DNA from: Curculioniphilus buchneri
GTDB lineage: Bacteria > Pseudomonadota > Gammaproteobacteria > Enterobacterales > Enterobacteriaceae
DNA length: 64,000 nucleotides
Direction: 5' to 3'
Assembly (NCBI RefSeq): GCF_964275155.1
Contig: NZ_OZ193413.1
Span: 1,054,001 to 1,118,000 of the forward strand
The translations under genes were made by a program, and so were the position numbers. Positions 28,970-39,417 of this stretch are shown one piece after another. Within the stretch, counting starts at the first letter, position 1. Every line of letters begins with the position of its first letter. The notes under the pieces were generated by a model. It did not search any database. It worked only from the letters and a program-made list of their open reading frames with translations, and was not told the origin of the DNA.

Positions 28970-31324
28970 ATGAAAAAATGTTTTTCTACACCCTTAACCA
29001 GTCTGATTTGGTATACATTGTTCAGCCAACACACACTGGCTAATGTAACGAATCAACGTTTAACGGATAGCTCAACGTACTCTGATCCTTTAATTAACAA
29101 TGATCTTAATGCTTTGCCAATGTACATTCAAGCTGACAAAATTCAGATCACTTATCCAGAGAAATCAATATTTTCCGGCAATGTTAACATTCAACATGGA
29201 AACAGTATATTAAAATCTGATCAAGTATTACTACATCAGCAACAAGACGCTAACGGTAAAATACTAGGCACTATAAATGCTATAGGAAATATTAGTTATT
29301 TCAGCAATGAAATTTTTTTTCAAGGTTCTAAAGCCTGGTTAAATCTCAATAATAAGGATTTTGATATTTATCAAGGTCATTATCAACTAATAGGACGTCA
29401 AGGTCGTGGAAGTGCCAAAATTATAGAGCAACGTGACAATAAGCGCTATATAATTCTTAAAAAAGGCACTTTTACTTCTTGTCTACCAAATGATAAAGGT
29501 TGGAGTTTAGTAGGCTCCAAAATAATTCATGATCGTCAAGATCAAAGCATCAAACTCTGGAACGCACGATTTAAAATTGGAAAAATATCAGTTTTCTATA
29601 TTCCATATTTAAAAATACCTATAGGAGAAACTCGCCGATCTGGTTTTTTAAGTCCTTCTATGAAGTATAGAAGTGAAAATGGTTTTGAATTTAGTACCCC
29701 ATATTATTTTAATTTATCACCTCACTATAATTCTATGATTATACCAACGTATATGATCAAACATGGCATAAAACTTGCCAATACATTACATTACGTAATT
29801 ATGCCAAGTAAAGGATTAGTGAAATTTAACTGGTTACCTAATAAGAAAATTTATCGCAGATATCATAGTGATGATCACAATCACTGGTTGTTCCATTGGA
29901 AACATGATGGCATCGTAAATAAAGTTTGGCGTATTAATGTTAATTACACTAAACTTAGCCAATTCAGTGACTTTAATGATCTCAATGTTAAATATACAAA
30001 TATTGACGAATATATTATACAAAAATTAATTTTTGGTTATTCCAATAAACATTGGGATACTGTTCTGTCGTGCAAACAATTCCAAACACTAAATGCTAGT
30101 AAAATTAATTCCTATCATTCTGTCCAACAACTCGATGTTATTTACTACAAAAATTATCTTGGTCCTTTTGATATAAAAGTATTAAATCAAATTACTAAAT
30201 TTAATAGCTTAAATAATAATGTGCCGCTATCCGTCCAATTATATATTGAACCAGAAATAAGGCTACCATTAGCTAATCATTGGGGTCATTTAAACACTGA
30301 AGCAAAAGTAATAGCGGCACATTATTGCCATCATAAGCATATAGATAATTATCACAATACCACTAAAAAACATCACCATATTATGCAGCCAATTAACTAT
30401 ATTTTACCAATGTTAAAAACTGATGGTCAAATAATCTTTGAACGTAATATAGATACAGGTTATCTCCAAGGATACAGACAAACTTTAGAACCATGGGGGC
30501 AATCTATGTATGTTTTTTTTCAAAATCGAAATATTTCCAACCCTTATAATTTTGTTAATTTACAAACTGATTACTATAAGTCCTTATACAATCGATTTTA
30601 TAGTACCAAATTAAGCCATATTATACCTTTCTCTACACTATCTAGTGGTGTAACCACACGAATTTATGACAATCAAAATATTGAAAAATTTAAAATATCT
30701 ATTGGTTTAGACCACGATATTTTTAAGACCGGTAATTGTCATATTATAAAGTCCTGGAATCAATATAATAATATTAATAATATGATGCTATGGACAGAAA
30801 AAAGTTACCTGCATATTAATAATCGATGTGGGATACGTAGCAATTTGCAGTATAATGTGCGTAATCGTAATATGCTTATCGGCTACGCAATGTTAGAATA
30901 TAGAAAAGATGAAAGTCACATCATTCAATTTAATTACCGCTATGCCAGTTCACAATATATTCATCAAATATTATCCGAAGCTATGCATAATGGTTATCGA
31001 CAAGGCATAGATCAGTTTGGAATTACTAGTATCTGGCCCTTGTCTAATCATTGGTCTCTAGCAAATGTATGTTATTATGATAATAAAGCCAAACAACTAG
31101 TAGAACAACTCATTAACTTACAATACAGAACCTGCTGTTGGTCGATAAATTTTGGTTATGAACGACAGCTTGCTAAATGGAAATATACTGGTAATTCTTA
31201 TAAATATAAGAACAGAGCATCATTTAAGATTGAACTGCGTGGTTTGACAAAAATACCTGACTTAACATCAGATAGTATTCTAAATACCGATATATTACCT
31301 TATCAATGTGCTCTTCAATTTTAA
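28970..31324 (+). CDS. lptD: LPS-assembly outer-membrane protein LptD (Imp)
   Basis: LptD is the outer-membrane barrel that, with LptE, inserts lipopolysaccharide into the outer leaflet. The product is 784 residues, the same size as in E. coli. The frame reaches back to 28910, but MKKCFSTPLTSLIWYTLFSQHTLA at 28970 is a normal signal peptide aligned with the E. coli one, so I chose that start. The OstA/jellyroll domain (ADKIQITYPEKSIFSGNV), TSCLPNDKGW, SGFLSPSMKY, and the barrel segments up to the final ILPYQCALQF are clear. Cys173 and the Cys724-Cys725 pair are kept (TSCLP, RTCCWS), but Cys31 of E. coli is missing: the region reads NQRLTD where E. coli has SQCMLG. surA follows after 48 bp, as in E. 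coli. Confidence 0.96.
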   Translation: MKKCFSTPLTSLIWYTLFSQHTLANVTNQRLTDSSTYSDPLINNDLNALPMYIQADKIQITYPEKSIFSGNVNIQHGNSILKSDQVLLHQQQDANGKILGTINAIGNISYFSNEIFFQGSKAWLNLNNKDFDIYQGHYQLIGRQGRGSAKIIEQRDNKRYIILKKGTFTSCLPNDKGWSLVGSKIIHDRQDQSIKLWNARFKIGKISVFYIPYLKIPIGETRRSGFLSPSMKYRSENGFEFSTPYYFNLSPHYNSMIIPTYMIKHGIKLANTLHYVIMPSKGLVKFNWLPNKKIYRRYHSDDHNHWLFHWKHDGIVNKVWRINVNYTKLSQFSDFNDLNVKYTNIDEYIIQKLIFGYSNKHWDTVLSCKQFQTLNASKINSYHSVQQLDVIYYKNYLGPFDIKVLNQITKFNSLNNNVPLSVQLYIEPEIRLPLANHWGHLNTEAKVIAAHYCHHKHIDNYHNTTKKHHHIMQPINYILPMLKTDGQIIFERNIDTGYLQGYRQTLEPWGQSMYVFFQNRNISNPYNFVNLQTDYYKSLYNRFYSTKLSHIIPFSTLSSGVTTRIYDNQNIEKFKISIGLDHDIFKTGNCHIIKSWNQYNNINNMMLWTEKSYLHINNRCGIRSNLQYNVRNRNMLIGYAMLEYRKDESHIIQFNYRYASSQYIHQILSEAMHNGYRQGIDQFGITSIWPLSNHWSLANVCYYDNKAKQLVEQLINLQYRTCCWSINFGYERQLAKWKYTGNSYKYKNRASFKIELRGLTKIPDLTSDSILNTDILPYQCALQF

Positions 31325-31372
31325 GATTTAGGTAAGAATAGACTAAAATTTTGTGTATTATTTATAACAGAT

Positions 31373-32671
31373 ATGAATAAATTTAAAAAATGTATCTTCG
31401 GATTTATCCTAGTTGTCCAAGCTGTCATTGCAGCGCCATTAGTTTTGGACAAAATAGTTGTTATAGTAAATAACAATATTATTCTGGAAAGTGATGTTAA
31501 AAAGATGTTTAACATAGTAAAACATGAATTCCAACAAAAAAGTCATCAAATGCCAGATGATATACAGCTACGTCGCCAAATTATCAATCAGTTGATTATG
31601 GATCAACTTCTTTTACAAATGGTTGAATATGCTGACATTAGTATCAGCGATCAACAGCTAGATCAGGTTATCAATAATATTGCTGCTCAACATAATATGA
31701 GTCTTGATCAACTACATAACCGCTTAGCTTGTGAAGGCATAGAATATGAAACATATCGATCACAAATTCGTAAAGAGATTTTAATTGCTAAAATACGAAA
31801 CGATAAAGTTAGTAGTCGTATTGCTATCATGCCACAAGAAGTAGATTCTCTGGTAAAACAAATTACCAAAAAGACACATGCTAGTACTGAATTTAATTTA
31901 AGTCATATTTTTATTCCATTGCCTGAAAATTCGTCTCAAGATCAGATAGAAAAAGCAAAATTACAAGTTGATTGTTTGATAGCGCAGCATAAAAACGGCG
32001 AAGATTTCGGTAAATTAGCAATGTCTTATTCTGCCGATAAACAAGCACTACAAAGTGGCTATATAGGCTGGAATAAGTTAGAAGAACTGCCATCATTGTT
32101 TGTAACCTATTTAGAACATGCTCAAAAAGGTAATTTAATTGGTCCAATTCGTTCCGGTGTTGGATTTCATATTCTTAAAGTAAATGATATTTATGGCGGT
32201 GAGCCAAAAGTTAATATTACGGAAGTGCAAGTACGCCATATTGTATTACGTCCTTCAATACTCATGACTCACCATCAAATTCTTTCTCAACTTAAAGATA
32301 TATCTAATCAAATTAGAAACGGTCATATTACTTTTACCACTGCTGCTAAACAGTTATCTGACAATTTATCTTCAACAGATTTAGACATGGATTTAGAATG
32401 GCACTCTATCGAGAAGTTCGATCCAGAATTACGTAACGTTTTGATAAACTTAAAAAAGAATGAGGTCAGTGAACCAATTCATGCATCTGATGATGGGTGG
32501 CATTTAATGCAACTAATTGATATCCGTGATGTAGATCGAACTGATTCCATGCAAAAAAATCGTGCCTACCGTTTATTATTTAATCGTAAATTTGCAGAAG
32601 AGAGTCAAATTTGGATGCAAGAACAACGTGCATCTGCATATATCAAAATTTTTGATAATAGTAATGAATAA
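31373..32671 (+). CDS. surA: Periplasmic chaperone / peptidyl-prolyl isomerase SurA
   Basis: SurA escorts unfolded barrel proteins, including LptD, through the periplasm to the Bam complex. At 432 residues it has the E. coli size (428). It shows a signal peptide ([21 protein letters not shown]), the N-terminal chaperone module ([16 protein letters not shown]), two parvulin domains at about residues 175-275 ([14 protein letters not shown]...[14 protein letters not shown]) and 285-385 (VRHIVLRPS), and the C-terminal helix with [14 protein letters not shown]. The ATG at 31373 gives the expected N-terminus. Its last 8 bases overlap the start of pdxA, so the two are probably cotranscribed. Confidence 0.97.
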   Translation: MNKFKKCIFGFILVVQAVIAAPLVLDKIVVIVNNNIILESDVKKMFNIVKHEFQQKSHQMPDDIQLRRQIINQLIMDQLLLQMVEYADISISDQQLDQVINNIAAQHNMSLDQLHNRLACEGIEYETYRSQIRKEILIAKIRNDKVSSRIAIMPQEVDSLVKQITKKTHASTEFNLSHIFIPLPENSSQDQIEKAKLQVDCLIAQHKNGEDFGKLAMSYSADKQALQSGYIGWNKLEELPSLFVTYLEHAQKGNLIGPIRSGVGFHILKVNDIYGGEPKVNITEVQVRHIVLRPSILMTHHQILSQLKDISNQIRNGHITFTTAAKQLSDNLSSTDLDMDLEWHSIEKFDPELRNVLINLKKNEVSEPIHASDDGWHLMQLIDIRDVDRTDSMQKNRAYRLLFNRKFAEESQIWMQEQRASAYIKIFDNSNE

Positions 32672-33656
32672 TGATTATCGTATTGTTATTACTCCTGGCG
32701 AACCCGCTGGAATAGGTCCTGATATTGTCATTTTATTGGCCCAACAAGCATGGTCTGTAGAACTAGTAGTTTGCGTTGATGCTAAACTTTTGATGGCACG
32801 AGCCAAGCAATTATGCTTACCGTTACGACTCCATCCTTATCAACCTTACTATCCGATTACACCTCGTCCAGCCACTGAATTAACAGTATTAGACATTGCT
32901 TCCTCTGCTCCAGTAAAAGCAGGACAACTTGATGTTGCTAACAGCGATTATGTCTTAGCTACTTTAACTCGAGCTTGCGATGGTTGTTTATGTGGTGAAT
33001 TTTCAGCATTGATTACTGGGCCTGTTCACAAAGGTATTATCAACGAATATGGTGTTCCATTTATCGGGCAAACCGAATTTTTTGCAAAACGTAGTGGTAG
33101 TAAAAGAGTAGTAATGATGTTAGCGACAGAGTCGATGCGCATAGCGCTAGCAACGACACATTTACCCCTATTATCAGTACCAAGTGCTATTACTTATCAA
33201 TCACTTAGTGAAATAATTACTATCTTAGTGCATGATCTTGATCAAAAATTAGGTATTATACAACCTTGTATCTATGTTTGTGGACTTAATCCTCATGCTG
33301 GTGAAGGAGGTTATATAGGTCAAGATGAAATAGAGGTCATAATACCTACTTTAAATGCATTACGTGCTCAAGGCTATAATTTAATCGGTCCACTACCCGC
33401 TGATACTTTATTCCAACCAAAATATCTACAGTATGCAGATGTAGTCCTAGCTATGTATCACGATCAGGGATTACCCGTGCTTAAATTCCAGGGGTTTGGT
33501 CGAGCAAGTAATATTACCCTTGGACTTCCCTTTATTCGTACATCTGTAGACCATGGTACAGCTCTAGATTTGGCTGGTTCACAAAAAATAAGAGTTGATA
33601 GTCTCCAAATAACTCTTTCTCTAACCATCAATATGGTAAAACATTTTAATGAATAA
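32664..33656 (+). CDS. pdxA: 4-hydroxythreonine-4-phosphate dehydrogenase
   Basis: PdxA oxidises 4-phosphohydroxy-L-threonine in the deoxyxylulose-5-phosphate-dependent route to pyridoxal phosphate (vitamin B6). The 330-residue product matches E. coli PdxA (329): [13 protein letters not shown] at the start, metal-ligand regions around ATTHLPL and [10 protein letters not shown], and ADTLFQPKY...[11 protein letters not shown] near the end. The open frame extends upstream inside surA, but [16 protein letters not shown] at 32664 is the start that matches the family. It overlaps surA by 8 nt at its start and rsmA by 8 nt at its end, indicating translational coupling. A working B6 pathway would need further genes outside the window. 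Confidence 0.97.
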   Translation: MNNDYRIVITPGEPAGIGPDIVILLAQQAWSVELVVCVDAKLLMARAKQLCLPLRLHPYQPYYPITPRPATELTVLDIASSAPVKAGQLDVANSDYVLATLTRACDGCLCGEFSALITGPVHKGIINEYGVPFIGQTEFFAKRSGSKRVVMMLATESMRIALATTHLPLLSVPSAITYQSLSEIITILVHDLDQKLGIIQPCIYVCGLNPHAGEGGYIGQDEIEVIIPTLNALRAQGYNLIGPLPADTLFQPKYLQYADVVLAMYHDQGLPVLKFQGFGRASNITLGLPFIRTSVDHGTALDLAGSQKIRVDSLQITLSLTINMVKHFNE

Positions 33657-34443
33657 TCTTGTGTGTCGAAAACATTTTTCGCGTAGACGTTTTAGTCAGA
33701 ATTTTTTGTGTAATAGTGGCGTGATTGCATCTATTGTTTCTGCCATTCATCCACAACCTGACCAGGCAATTATAGAGATTGGACCTGGTCTTGGAGCTCT
33801 TACTAAACCGATTGTAGAGCATTCTGAGCGTATTATAGTAATTGAACTTGATCGAGATTTGGCCTCTTATTTATCTACTCATCCTTTTTTGCGCTCCAAG
33901 ATTAATGTACTTCAACAAGATGTTATGAAAGTTGATTTCGCTGCGCTATATGCTAAATTAGGTCAACCATTACGGATTTTTGGCAATTTACCTTATAATA
34001 TTTCTACTCCGCTTATGTTTCATTTGTTCAAATATACTCATGTCATTCATGACATGCATTTTATGCTACAAAAAGAAGTAGCTAACCGACTAGTAGCAAT
34101 ACCAAATAACAAGGCTTATGGCCGTTTAAGCATATTAGCTCAATATCAAACTCAAATTATTCCAATTTTAGAAGTTTCTCCATCTTCCTTTAATCCTGAA
34201 CCGAAAGTTGATTCGGTGGTAGTACGGATTAAAAATTATACTACTATGCCTTTTCCGGTATGTGATTTTACTAAATTATCCATGATTACTAGTTTAGCTT
34301 TTCGTTGTCGTAGAAAAGTATTGCGTAACAATTTAGGTAATCTTTTCAGTGTGCAACAACTTATGCAACAAGGCATTGATGCATCTTTACGCGCAGAAAA
34401 TATAAGGATTGAACAATATTGTCGATTGGCTAATCTTGTATAG
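33649..34443 (+). CDS. rsmA: 16S rRNA dimethyladenosine transferase RsmA (KsgA)
   Basis: RsmA dimethylates two adjacent adenines in the 3'-terminal hairpin of 16S rRNA, a late check on small-subunit assembly. The product has 264 residues, a few fewer than E. coli because the C-terminal tail ends at CRLANLV. The S-adenosylmethionine site is seen as [10 protein letters not shown] and IELDRDL, and the catalytic motif as NLPYNIS. RFSQNFL at the start and [10 protein letters not shown] are typical of the family. Its substrate sequence is present in both rRNA operons. In E. coli apaG comes next; only 262 bp separate rsmA from apaH here, too little for an intact apaG. Confidence 0.97.
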   Translation: MNNLVCRKHFSRRRFSQNFLCNSGVIASIVSAIHPQPDQAIIEIGPGLGALTKPIVEHSERIIVIELDRDLASYLSTHPFLRSKINVLQQDVMKVDFAALYAKLGQPLRIFGNLPYNISTPLMFHLFKYTHVIHDMHFMLQKEVANRLVAIPNNKAYGRLSILAQYQTQIIPILEVSPSSFNPEPKVDSVVVRIKNYTTMPFPVCDFTKLSMITSLAFRCRRKVLRNNLGNLFSVQQLMQQGIDASLRAENIRIEQYCRLANLV

Positions 34444-34705
34444 AAAATACAAGTAATATATTAACTTTGCTTGTAATAAAAATCGTGTTGTTGCGATTAA
34501 AAACAGTCTTTCGATTTATAATCGTTTCTTTATTATATTAATAATATCAATAACTTATAGTCTTTAACAACAGTAAAAATATTTATACTAGATATCTTAA
34601 ATGAATATTTAATCTAGTTTTAGATTAAACTATTAATGATAATATATAAAAAATATAGATTATTATATCTTAACACTTATTTATTGCTCAAATTGTAAAT
34701 ATATT

Positions 34706-35581
34706 ATGTCTACTTATTTAATTGGCGATATTCATGGATGTTACGAAGAATTTAAAATAATGTTAGAAACAGTTCGTTTTAATCCAGCAATAGATAGATT
34801 ATGGTTAACTGGTGATTTAGTTGCACGAGGACCAAATTCATTAGAAGTTCTTCGTTTAATACGAAATTTAGGTCATAGTGTACGAATAGTGCTAGGAAAT
34901 CATGATTTACATTTATTAGCAGTTCACTTTGGAATAATCCAAAATCAATTGGAAGATTGCATTACGTCGTTTTTAGAAGCTCCAGATGCTAATGAATTAG
35001 CTAATTGGCTTCGCTACCAACCAATGTTGCAAATAGATAAAGAAAAAAAATTAGTGATGGTACACGCTGGTATTGCACCACAGTGGAATATCAATATAGC
35101 TCAGTTGCGTGCTCGTGAAATTGAAATAGTATTACAAAGCAATGATTACTTACTATTTTTAAATTCTATTTTTAGAGATCATTCAAAACATATCAAACAA
35201 AAAAAGCTAAATAACTTAATGCGTCTAAAATTTAGTAATAATGTATTTACTCTTATGCGTTATTGTTTTCCTAATGGTCAGCTTGAGATGCACTGTAAAG
35301 ATACGCCTAGCAAAGCACCGCGTTTTTTATATCCCTGGTTTTCTTTGTCTGGATCTGTATTAGAACAACACTATAGTATAGTATTTGGCCATTGGGCTAC
35401 ATTAATGGGAAAAGGAACGCCTCCAAACGTTTACGGGCTAGATACAGGTTGTTGCTGGGGAGGAAAATTAACCTTGATGCGTTGGGAGGATAAACAATTT
35501 TTCCATGTACCTTCATTTAAACGATTTTATCAACCTAATATTAAAACATTCATTATGCCTGATAGTAACCATTATTCATAA
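34706..35581 (+). CDS. apaH: Diadenosine tetraphosphatase (symmetrical)
   Basis: ApaH hydrolyses Ap4A to two ADP and also removes Np4A caps from RNA. The 291-residue product shows the calcineurin-like metal motifs in order: GDIHGC, GDLVARG, GNHDLHL, VHAGI and FGHWA, then [12 protein letters not shown] near the end. It is about ten residues longer than in E. coli, from small inserts around residues 170-180 and at the C-terminus. It sits between rsmA and folA, as in E. coli minus apaG. Confidence 0.96.
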   Translation: MSTYLIGDIHGCYEEFKIMLETVRFNPAIDRLWLTGDLVARGPNSLEVLRLIRNLGHSVRIVLGNHDLHLLAVHFGIIQNQLEDCITSFLEAPDANELANWLRYQPMLQIDKEKKLVMVHAGIAPQWNINIAQLRAREIEIVLQSNDYLLFLNSIFRDHSKHIKQKKLNNLMRLKFSNNVFTLMRYCFPNGQLEMHCKDTPSKAPRFLYPWFSLSGSVLEQHYSIVFGHWATLMGKGTPPNVYGLDTGCCWGGKLTLMRWEDKQFFHVPSFKRFYQPNIKTFIMPDSNHYS

Positions 35582-35656
35582 TTCATAGTCAATTAAATAA
35601 CGTCAGTAACTAATAGAACTAGAAAATGTTGAAATATCTATCAGATAATATGACAA

Positions 35657-36142
35657 TCAATAGCGTTCAAGAATTTCAAAATAACAACTATAGATATTTT
35701 TTTTATCAGCACTATGGAATTTATTAAAAGTAGAATACCATTCATTTCGATTGAAATTAGGAAACCAAGTATCACCATCTACTTTAGCATTGATATGAGT
35801 AAGATATAGTCGCTTAGCTTGTGGAAAAAAAATTTCATAAATTTGACCTCCGCCTATTATCATTACCTCTTCTACATGTTTTACCATGGCTATCGCCTGT
35901 TCTGAATTAGTAACCCAAGTTACATTTTGTATATGATCGTTAGGATGTCGGCTCAGAATAATATTCCATCTTCCTTTTAACAATTTACCGATAGAATTAA
36001 ACGTTTTACGTCCCATAATAATGGGTTTATTAAGCGTATGACATTTAAACCAAGCCAAATCTACAGGACTATACCAAGGTATAGTATTCTTTTTACCGAT
36101 TACACGATCAGTTGCTATAGCGGAAATTAGGCTAACAATCAC
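35657..36142 (-). CDS. folA: Dihydrofolate reductase, GTG start
   Basis: FolA reduces dihydrofolate to tetrahydrofolate with NADPH. With the GTG at 36142 the product is 161 residues (E. coli 159), starting VIVSLISAIATDRVIG to match E. coli MISLIAALAVDRVIG. An upstream AAGGA supports that start; the longer ATG frame from 36181 would add 13 residues with no counterpart. The active-site Asp lies in PWYSPVDLAWFK. NADPH-binding IMGRKTF and MIIGGGQIYEIF are present, and the C-terminus CYFEILERY matches. It converges with apaH, as in E. coli. Confidence 0.96.
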   Translation of the reverse strand: MIVSLISAIATDRVIGKKNTIPWYSPVDLAWFKCHTLNKPIIMGRKTFNSIGKLLKGRWNIILSRHPNDHIQNVTWVTNSEQAIAMVKHVEEVMIIGGGQIYEIFFPQAKRLYLTHINAKVDGDTWFPNFNRNEWYSTFNKFHSADKKNIYSCYFEILERY

Positions 36143-36255
36143 ACATTTCCTTAATAAAAAAATTCTTTTGAAGAATATCAAATAAAAAAATGTTTAGAAC
36201 ATTTATTCTACATGGTTTAATATAACTTGATTATTGTACTATAGCATATTTATTT

Positions 36256-36289
36256 AATTCTTAATTATATTAAATTCTTAATTATATTA
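36256..36289. repeat. 17-bp exact tandem duplication
   Basis: AATTCTTAATTATATTA occurs twice with no gap. Confidence 0.85.
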
Positions 36290-36500
36290 ATAGTTGTATT
36301 AATTCTAATTTTTACTTGATATTCATCAATATAGTAATCTTACTATCAAAGATCAATATATTGATTCAAGAATCAAAAAAATCAGGATCTTATCCTGTAT
36401 TATATGTCATTAAAGAATATCTATTAAATAGATCAATGATCATCCATGATGTACATATTCATGTATTTTAATAAATCACCACCCCCAACTTAAAATAGTT

Positions 36501-36527
36501 TTAGGATTAGATCCTATCTAATCCTAA
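36501..36527. repeat. Perfect 11-bp hairpin
   Basis: TTAGGATTAGA and TCTAATCCTAA flank the loop TCCTA. A smaller hairpin, CAGGAT-CTT-ATCCTG, lies about 110 bp to the left and shares the AGGAT core. No U run follows in either direction, so a terminator role is doubtful; a protein-binding site or relic is possible. Confidence 0.55.
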
Positions 36528-37150
36528 ATCAAGAAGTTTTGGATTAAATATAAAATTAGTAGTATAATTAAATCTCTCAAAGAGGTAGAAAATATTGCAT
36601 TAATAGTTTTAAAGAAGTTATCTATAAGAATATAGACATTTTCAATTTGACTAATTTTTCTAACTATAAGTATATAAAAAATAAAATAATTTTACATTTA
36701 GACTAATGAGTTACTAGCTTTGATATATTAGCTAGTATGTTTCATTTTAATTCTAGTTTAGATCACATTATTTTTAGATTAAATAACGAATAGTAAGTGA
36801 TTAATTTCAAAATATACTTGACAATATTTTTATTATATCATAATCCATTCTTAACACTTTAATTGAAATATTGTCAAAATTAGAAATTGATTAATATTAA
36901 AATATAGCCTATATATCAAGGTATAAGAATTTCACTAAAATTGAGCATATTAATATAGAATAATAATGTAATGTGATTTTATTATATAAATATGTACTAT
37001 TCTGAAATATAATGCATAACGCATTAATCGTAATTGTTAGAAAAAATTATTCAATCACATAGGAAGTAGTGGCTCTGTGCAAAGACTTAGTATATAATAT
37101 GTTATTTGTGATATATGTGGCTCGTATTTCGTTAAGCCTAATGTTATGCC

Positions 37151-37180
37151 ACAAGCAATAGCGTATGAGCCGTTGCTTGT
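37151..37180 (+). promoter_or_regulatory. Hairpin in ybhL leader
   Basis: ACAAGCAA and TTGCTTGT pair over 8 bp around a 14-base loop, ending 38 bases before the ybhL ATG. Just upstream, GGCTCGTAT near 37118 can alternatively pair with ATGAGCC inside the loop. The stretch is richer in G and C than its surroundings. It matches no riboswitch that I recognise. Confidence 0.4.
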
Positions 37181-37218
37181 ATGTATCCTGTTCTTTATTG
37201 AATTGAAAGGTAATATTT

Positions 37219-37929
37219 ATGAATCTATTTCCTCGTTCTCATGGTCCGATTACTGGCCGTGCTAGTAATATAGTACAGTCATTTATGACACAAGTATATG
37301 GTTGGATGACCTGTGGATTGTTGTTAACAGCTTTTGTTGCATGGTATGCCACTAGCACCCCAGCAATACTGCAATTGATTTTGTCTAATCAAATCATTTT
37401 TTTTGGTTTAATTATAGTTCAGTTAGCGTTAGTATTTTTTATGTCTAGCATAGTTAATCAATTAAGCGGTACGGTAGCCACTTCATTATTTATGCTTTAT
37501 TCAGCATTAACTGGATTGATGTTATCTAGTATTTTTGTACTTTACACCGCTGCTTCTATTACTAGCACATTTATTGTGACTTCCGGTATGTTTGGTGCTA
37601 TGACAATATATGGCTACACTACACAACGAGACTTGAGCAGTATCAGTAATATTTTATTTATGGCACTAATTGGCATGATACTCGCATCTTTAGTAAACCT
37701 TTATCTAAAGAGCACTGCATTCATGTGGGTAATAACTTATATTGGAGTAGTAGTGTTTGTTGCATTGACAGCTTATGATACTCAAAAATTGAAAAATATG
37801 GGTGCACAGCTGTCATTAGATAATGAAAATCAATTTCGTCAGCATGCTATAATTGGTGCTCTAAGCTTATATCTAGACTTTATTAATTTATTTTTAACAC
37901 TATTGCGTATTTTCGGAAATCGTCGATAG
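37219..37929 (+). CDS. ybhL: BAX inhibitor-1 family inner-membrane protein YbhL
   Basis: This is a seven-helix membrane protein of the Bax inhibitor-1/TMBIM family. Its bacterial function is unsettled; relatives include the FtsH regulator YccA and calcium-leak proteins. The 236-residue product aligns with E. coli YbhL along its length: QVYGWMTCGLLLTAFVAWYA, MLYSALTGLMLSSIF, GMFGAMTIYGYTTQRDL, TAYDTQKLKNMG and the C-terminal LYLDFINLFLTLLRIFGNRR. It is nearer to YbhL than to YccA. An AAAGG ribosome site precedes the ATG, and a hairpin terminator follows. It stands alone. Confidence 0.93.
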   Translation: MNLFPRSHGPITGRASNIVQSFMTQVYGWMTCGLLLTAFVAWYATSTPAILQLILSNQIIFFGLIIVQLALVFFMSSIVNQLSGTVATSLFMLYSALTGLMLSSIFVLYTAASITSTFIVTSGMFGAMTIYGYTTQRDLSSISNILFMALIGMILASLVNLYLKSTAFMWVITYIGVVVFVALTAYDTQKLKNMGAQLSLDNENQFRQHAIIGALSLYLDFINLFLTLLRIFGNRR

Positions 37930-38054
37930 TAGAAAAACAGGTAGAGTATTTTAATAGATTTGAAAAGATAAGGAATTTCCATTCTCATTAAAACATTGTC
38001 TTTTTGATTGATATATTGTTTAAAGAAAGAAGTTTATTCTACTAATAATAATGT

Positions 38055-38085
38055 TTAGAAGCATCGATAGATGCTTCTAAAGTTT
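38055..38085 (+). terminator. Hairpin terminator after ybhL
   Basis: TTAGAAGCATC and GATGCTTCTAA form a perfect 11-bp stem around GATA, followed by AGTTTT. It is 126 bp past the ybhL stop and the clearest intrinsic terminator in the window. It could also serve transcripts arriving from kdsB on the other strand. Confidence 0.65.
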
Positions 38086-38337
38086 TAAAAGGATATACAA
38101 ATCCATTATGTGTTAAAATGTGTGAATTTTAACAATACAATGATTACCCGCACTATATTTATCCATTTTCTGTTCATATTTCTGTTCATAATATCCATAA
38201 TATCATAGAGCACAAAATGTACTTCATGTGCTCCCAGTATTTTCAATCATTATGATAATATTTTCAGTCATTTTAAATTATCTAATTATTTAATTCTGAG
38301 TGTTTTTTTTAAAGCATATAAATCATTTAATTTTAAT

Positions 38338-39105
38338 TTACAACAAATTTTCATTTTGTAATAAAAAACGGACTCGATCTAAGTCTTTCTGTGTATCCAC
38401 ACCTGAACCAAATGAAGTATTTATCGTCACTACATGGATTTTTTCTCCGTACCATAAAACACGTAGTTGTTCAAGCGCTTCGATTTTTTCTAAAGAACTG
38501 ACGGGCCAATTTACATAACGACGAACAAAATTAGCATGATATGCATAGATTCCTACATGACGCCAGAGATTACGATGATAATGGCAACAACTACGGATCG
38601 TTTCTGTATAATCTAAAGGAATGACAGAACGAGAGAAATAGAGCGCATGACCGTGTATATCAATAACTACTTTTACTGCATTAGGATTTACTGCTTCCTC
38701 TACAGTTAGGAAAGGCACCGCTAATGTTGACATACTAGACATAGTACTACCAGTAGCCAAATCATTCGCTACTTGTCGAATAATGGTTGATGGCACTAAA
38801 GGCTCATCTCCTTGTAGATTCACAATAATTTGATTATCAGAGAATCCGTAAAGATTAATCACTTCTTCCAAACGCTCAATTCCAGATTGGTGACTATGGT
38901 TAGTCAAACAAGCTTCACCTCCAGCGCGCTTTACTACATCCATTACACTGCAATGATCAGTAGCAATGATCACTTCATCAGCACCAGAATTTTGTGCTAT
39001 TTCCATGACATGTATCACCATAGGTTTACCGTTAATATCTGCTAATGGTTTACCAGGCAACCGACTAGAATCAAAACGAGCAGGAATAATTACAATAAAA
39101 TTCAT
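38338..39105 (-). CDS. kdsB: CMP-Kdo synthetase
   Basis: KdsB activates Kdo with CTP so that it can be transferred to lipid A. The 255-residue product (E. coli 248) shows the cytidylyltransferase start [21 protein letters not shown], then [27 protein letters not shown], and [15 protein letters not shown]. Its ATG overlaps the ycaR stop by one base (TAATG), so the pair is translationally coupled, as in E. coli. With kdsA at 56659 the last steps to CMP-Kdo are covered. Confidence 0.97.
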   Translation of the reverse strand: MNFIVIIPARFDSSRLPGKPLADINGKPMVIHVMEIAQNSGADEVIIATDHCSVMDVVKRAGGEACLTNHSHQSGIERLEEVINLYGFSDNQIIVNLQGDEPLVPSTIIRQVANDLATGSTMSSMSTLAVPFLTVEEAVNPNAVKVVIDIHGHALYFSRSVIPLDYTETIRSCCHYHRNLWRHVGIYAYHANFVRRYVNWPVSSLEKIEALEQLRVLWYGEKIHVVTINTSFGSGVDTQKDLDRVRFLLQNENLL

Positions 39106-39278
39106 TAAATTTTTTCATTTAAAATACGTGCTTCACTTTTAAGAAGCACGGGAATACCGTTCCGTAACGGATAGGCCAACGCATCTAACTTACAAATTAA
39201 TTCCTGTTGTTCTTTATTATAATAAAGTTTATGTTTACAAATTGGACAAACAACTATTTCTAGTAAGCGACTATCCAT
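39105..39278 (-). CDS. ycaR: Trm112-like zinc-ribbon protein YcaR
   Basis: This 57-residue protein of the Trm112/UPF0434 family has unknown function in bacteria. It reads [20 protein letters not shown]..., matching E. coli YcaR (60 residues). A CPxC pair is visible, and a further Cys occurs in [21 protein letters not shown]. The frame continues upstream to 39338, but GGAGAGG lies four bases before the ATG at 39278, and E. coli also starts there. It sits between lpxK and kdsB. The ycaQ gene normally between lpxK and ycaR is absent: only 139 bp remain. Confidence 0.93.
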   Translation of the reverse strand: MDSRLLEIVVCPICKHKLYYNKEQQELICKLDALAYPLRNGIPVLLKSEARILNEKI

Positions 39279-39417
39279 TTTTCCTCTCCAAAGGACCTTT
39301 ACATAAAAAAATAAAAATAAAGCTATCATAAAGACCACAAATCTGGAAAATTCTTTTAAATAATATAGTAAAATACATTGATATTACCGAGCTAATATAT
39401 AACTCTAATACAGTTTT

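Larger units (their letters stand above)
36143..37218. other. Non-coding stretch upstream of folA and ybhL
   Basis: About 1.1 kb between the divergent starts of folA and ybhL, with no supported gene. It holds an exact 17-bp tandem duplication (36256-36289), two hairpins (36383-36397 and 36501-36527), a TATAAT at 37093-37098 and a GC-richer leader hairpin just before ybhL. Confidence 0.6.
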
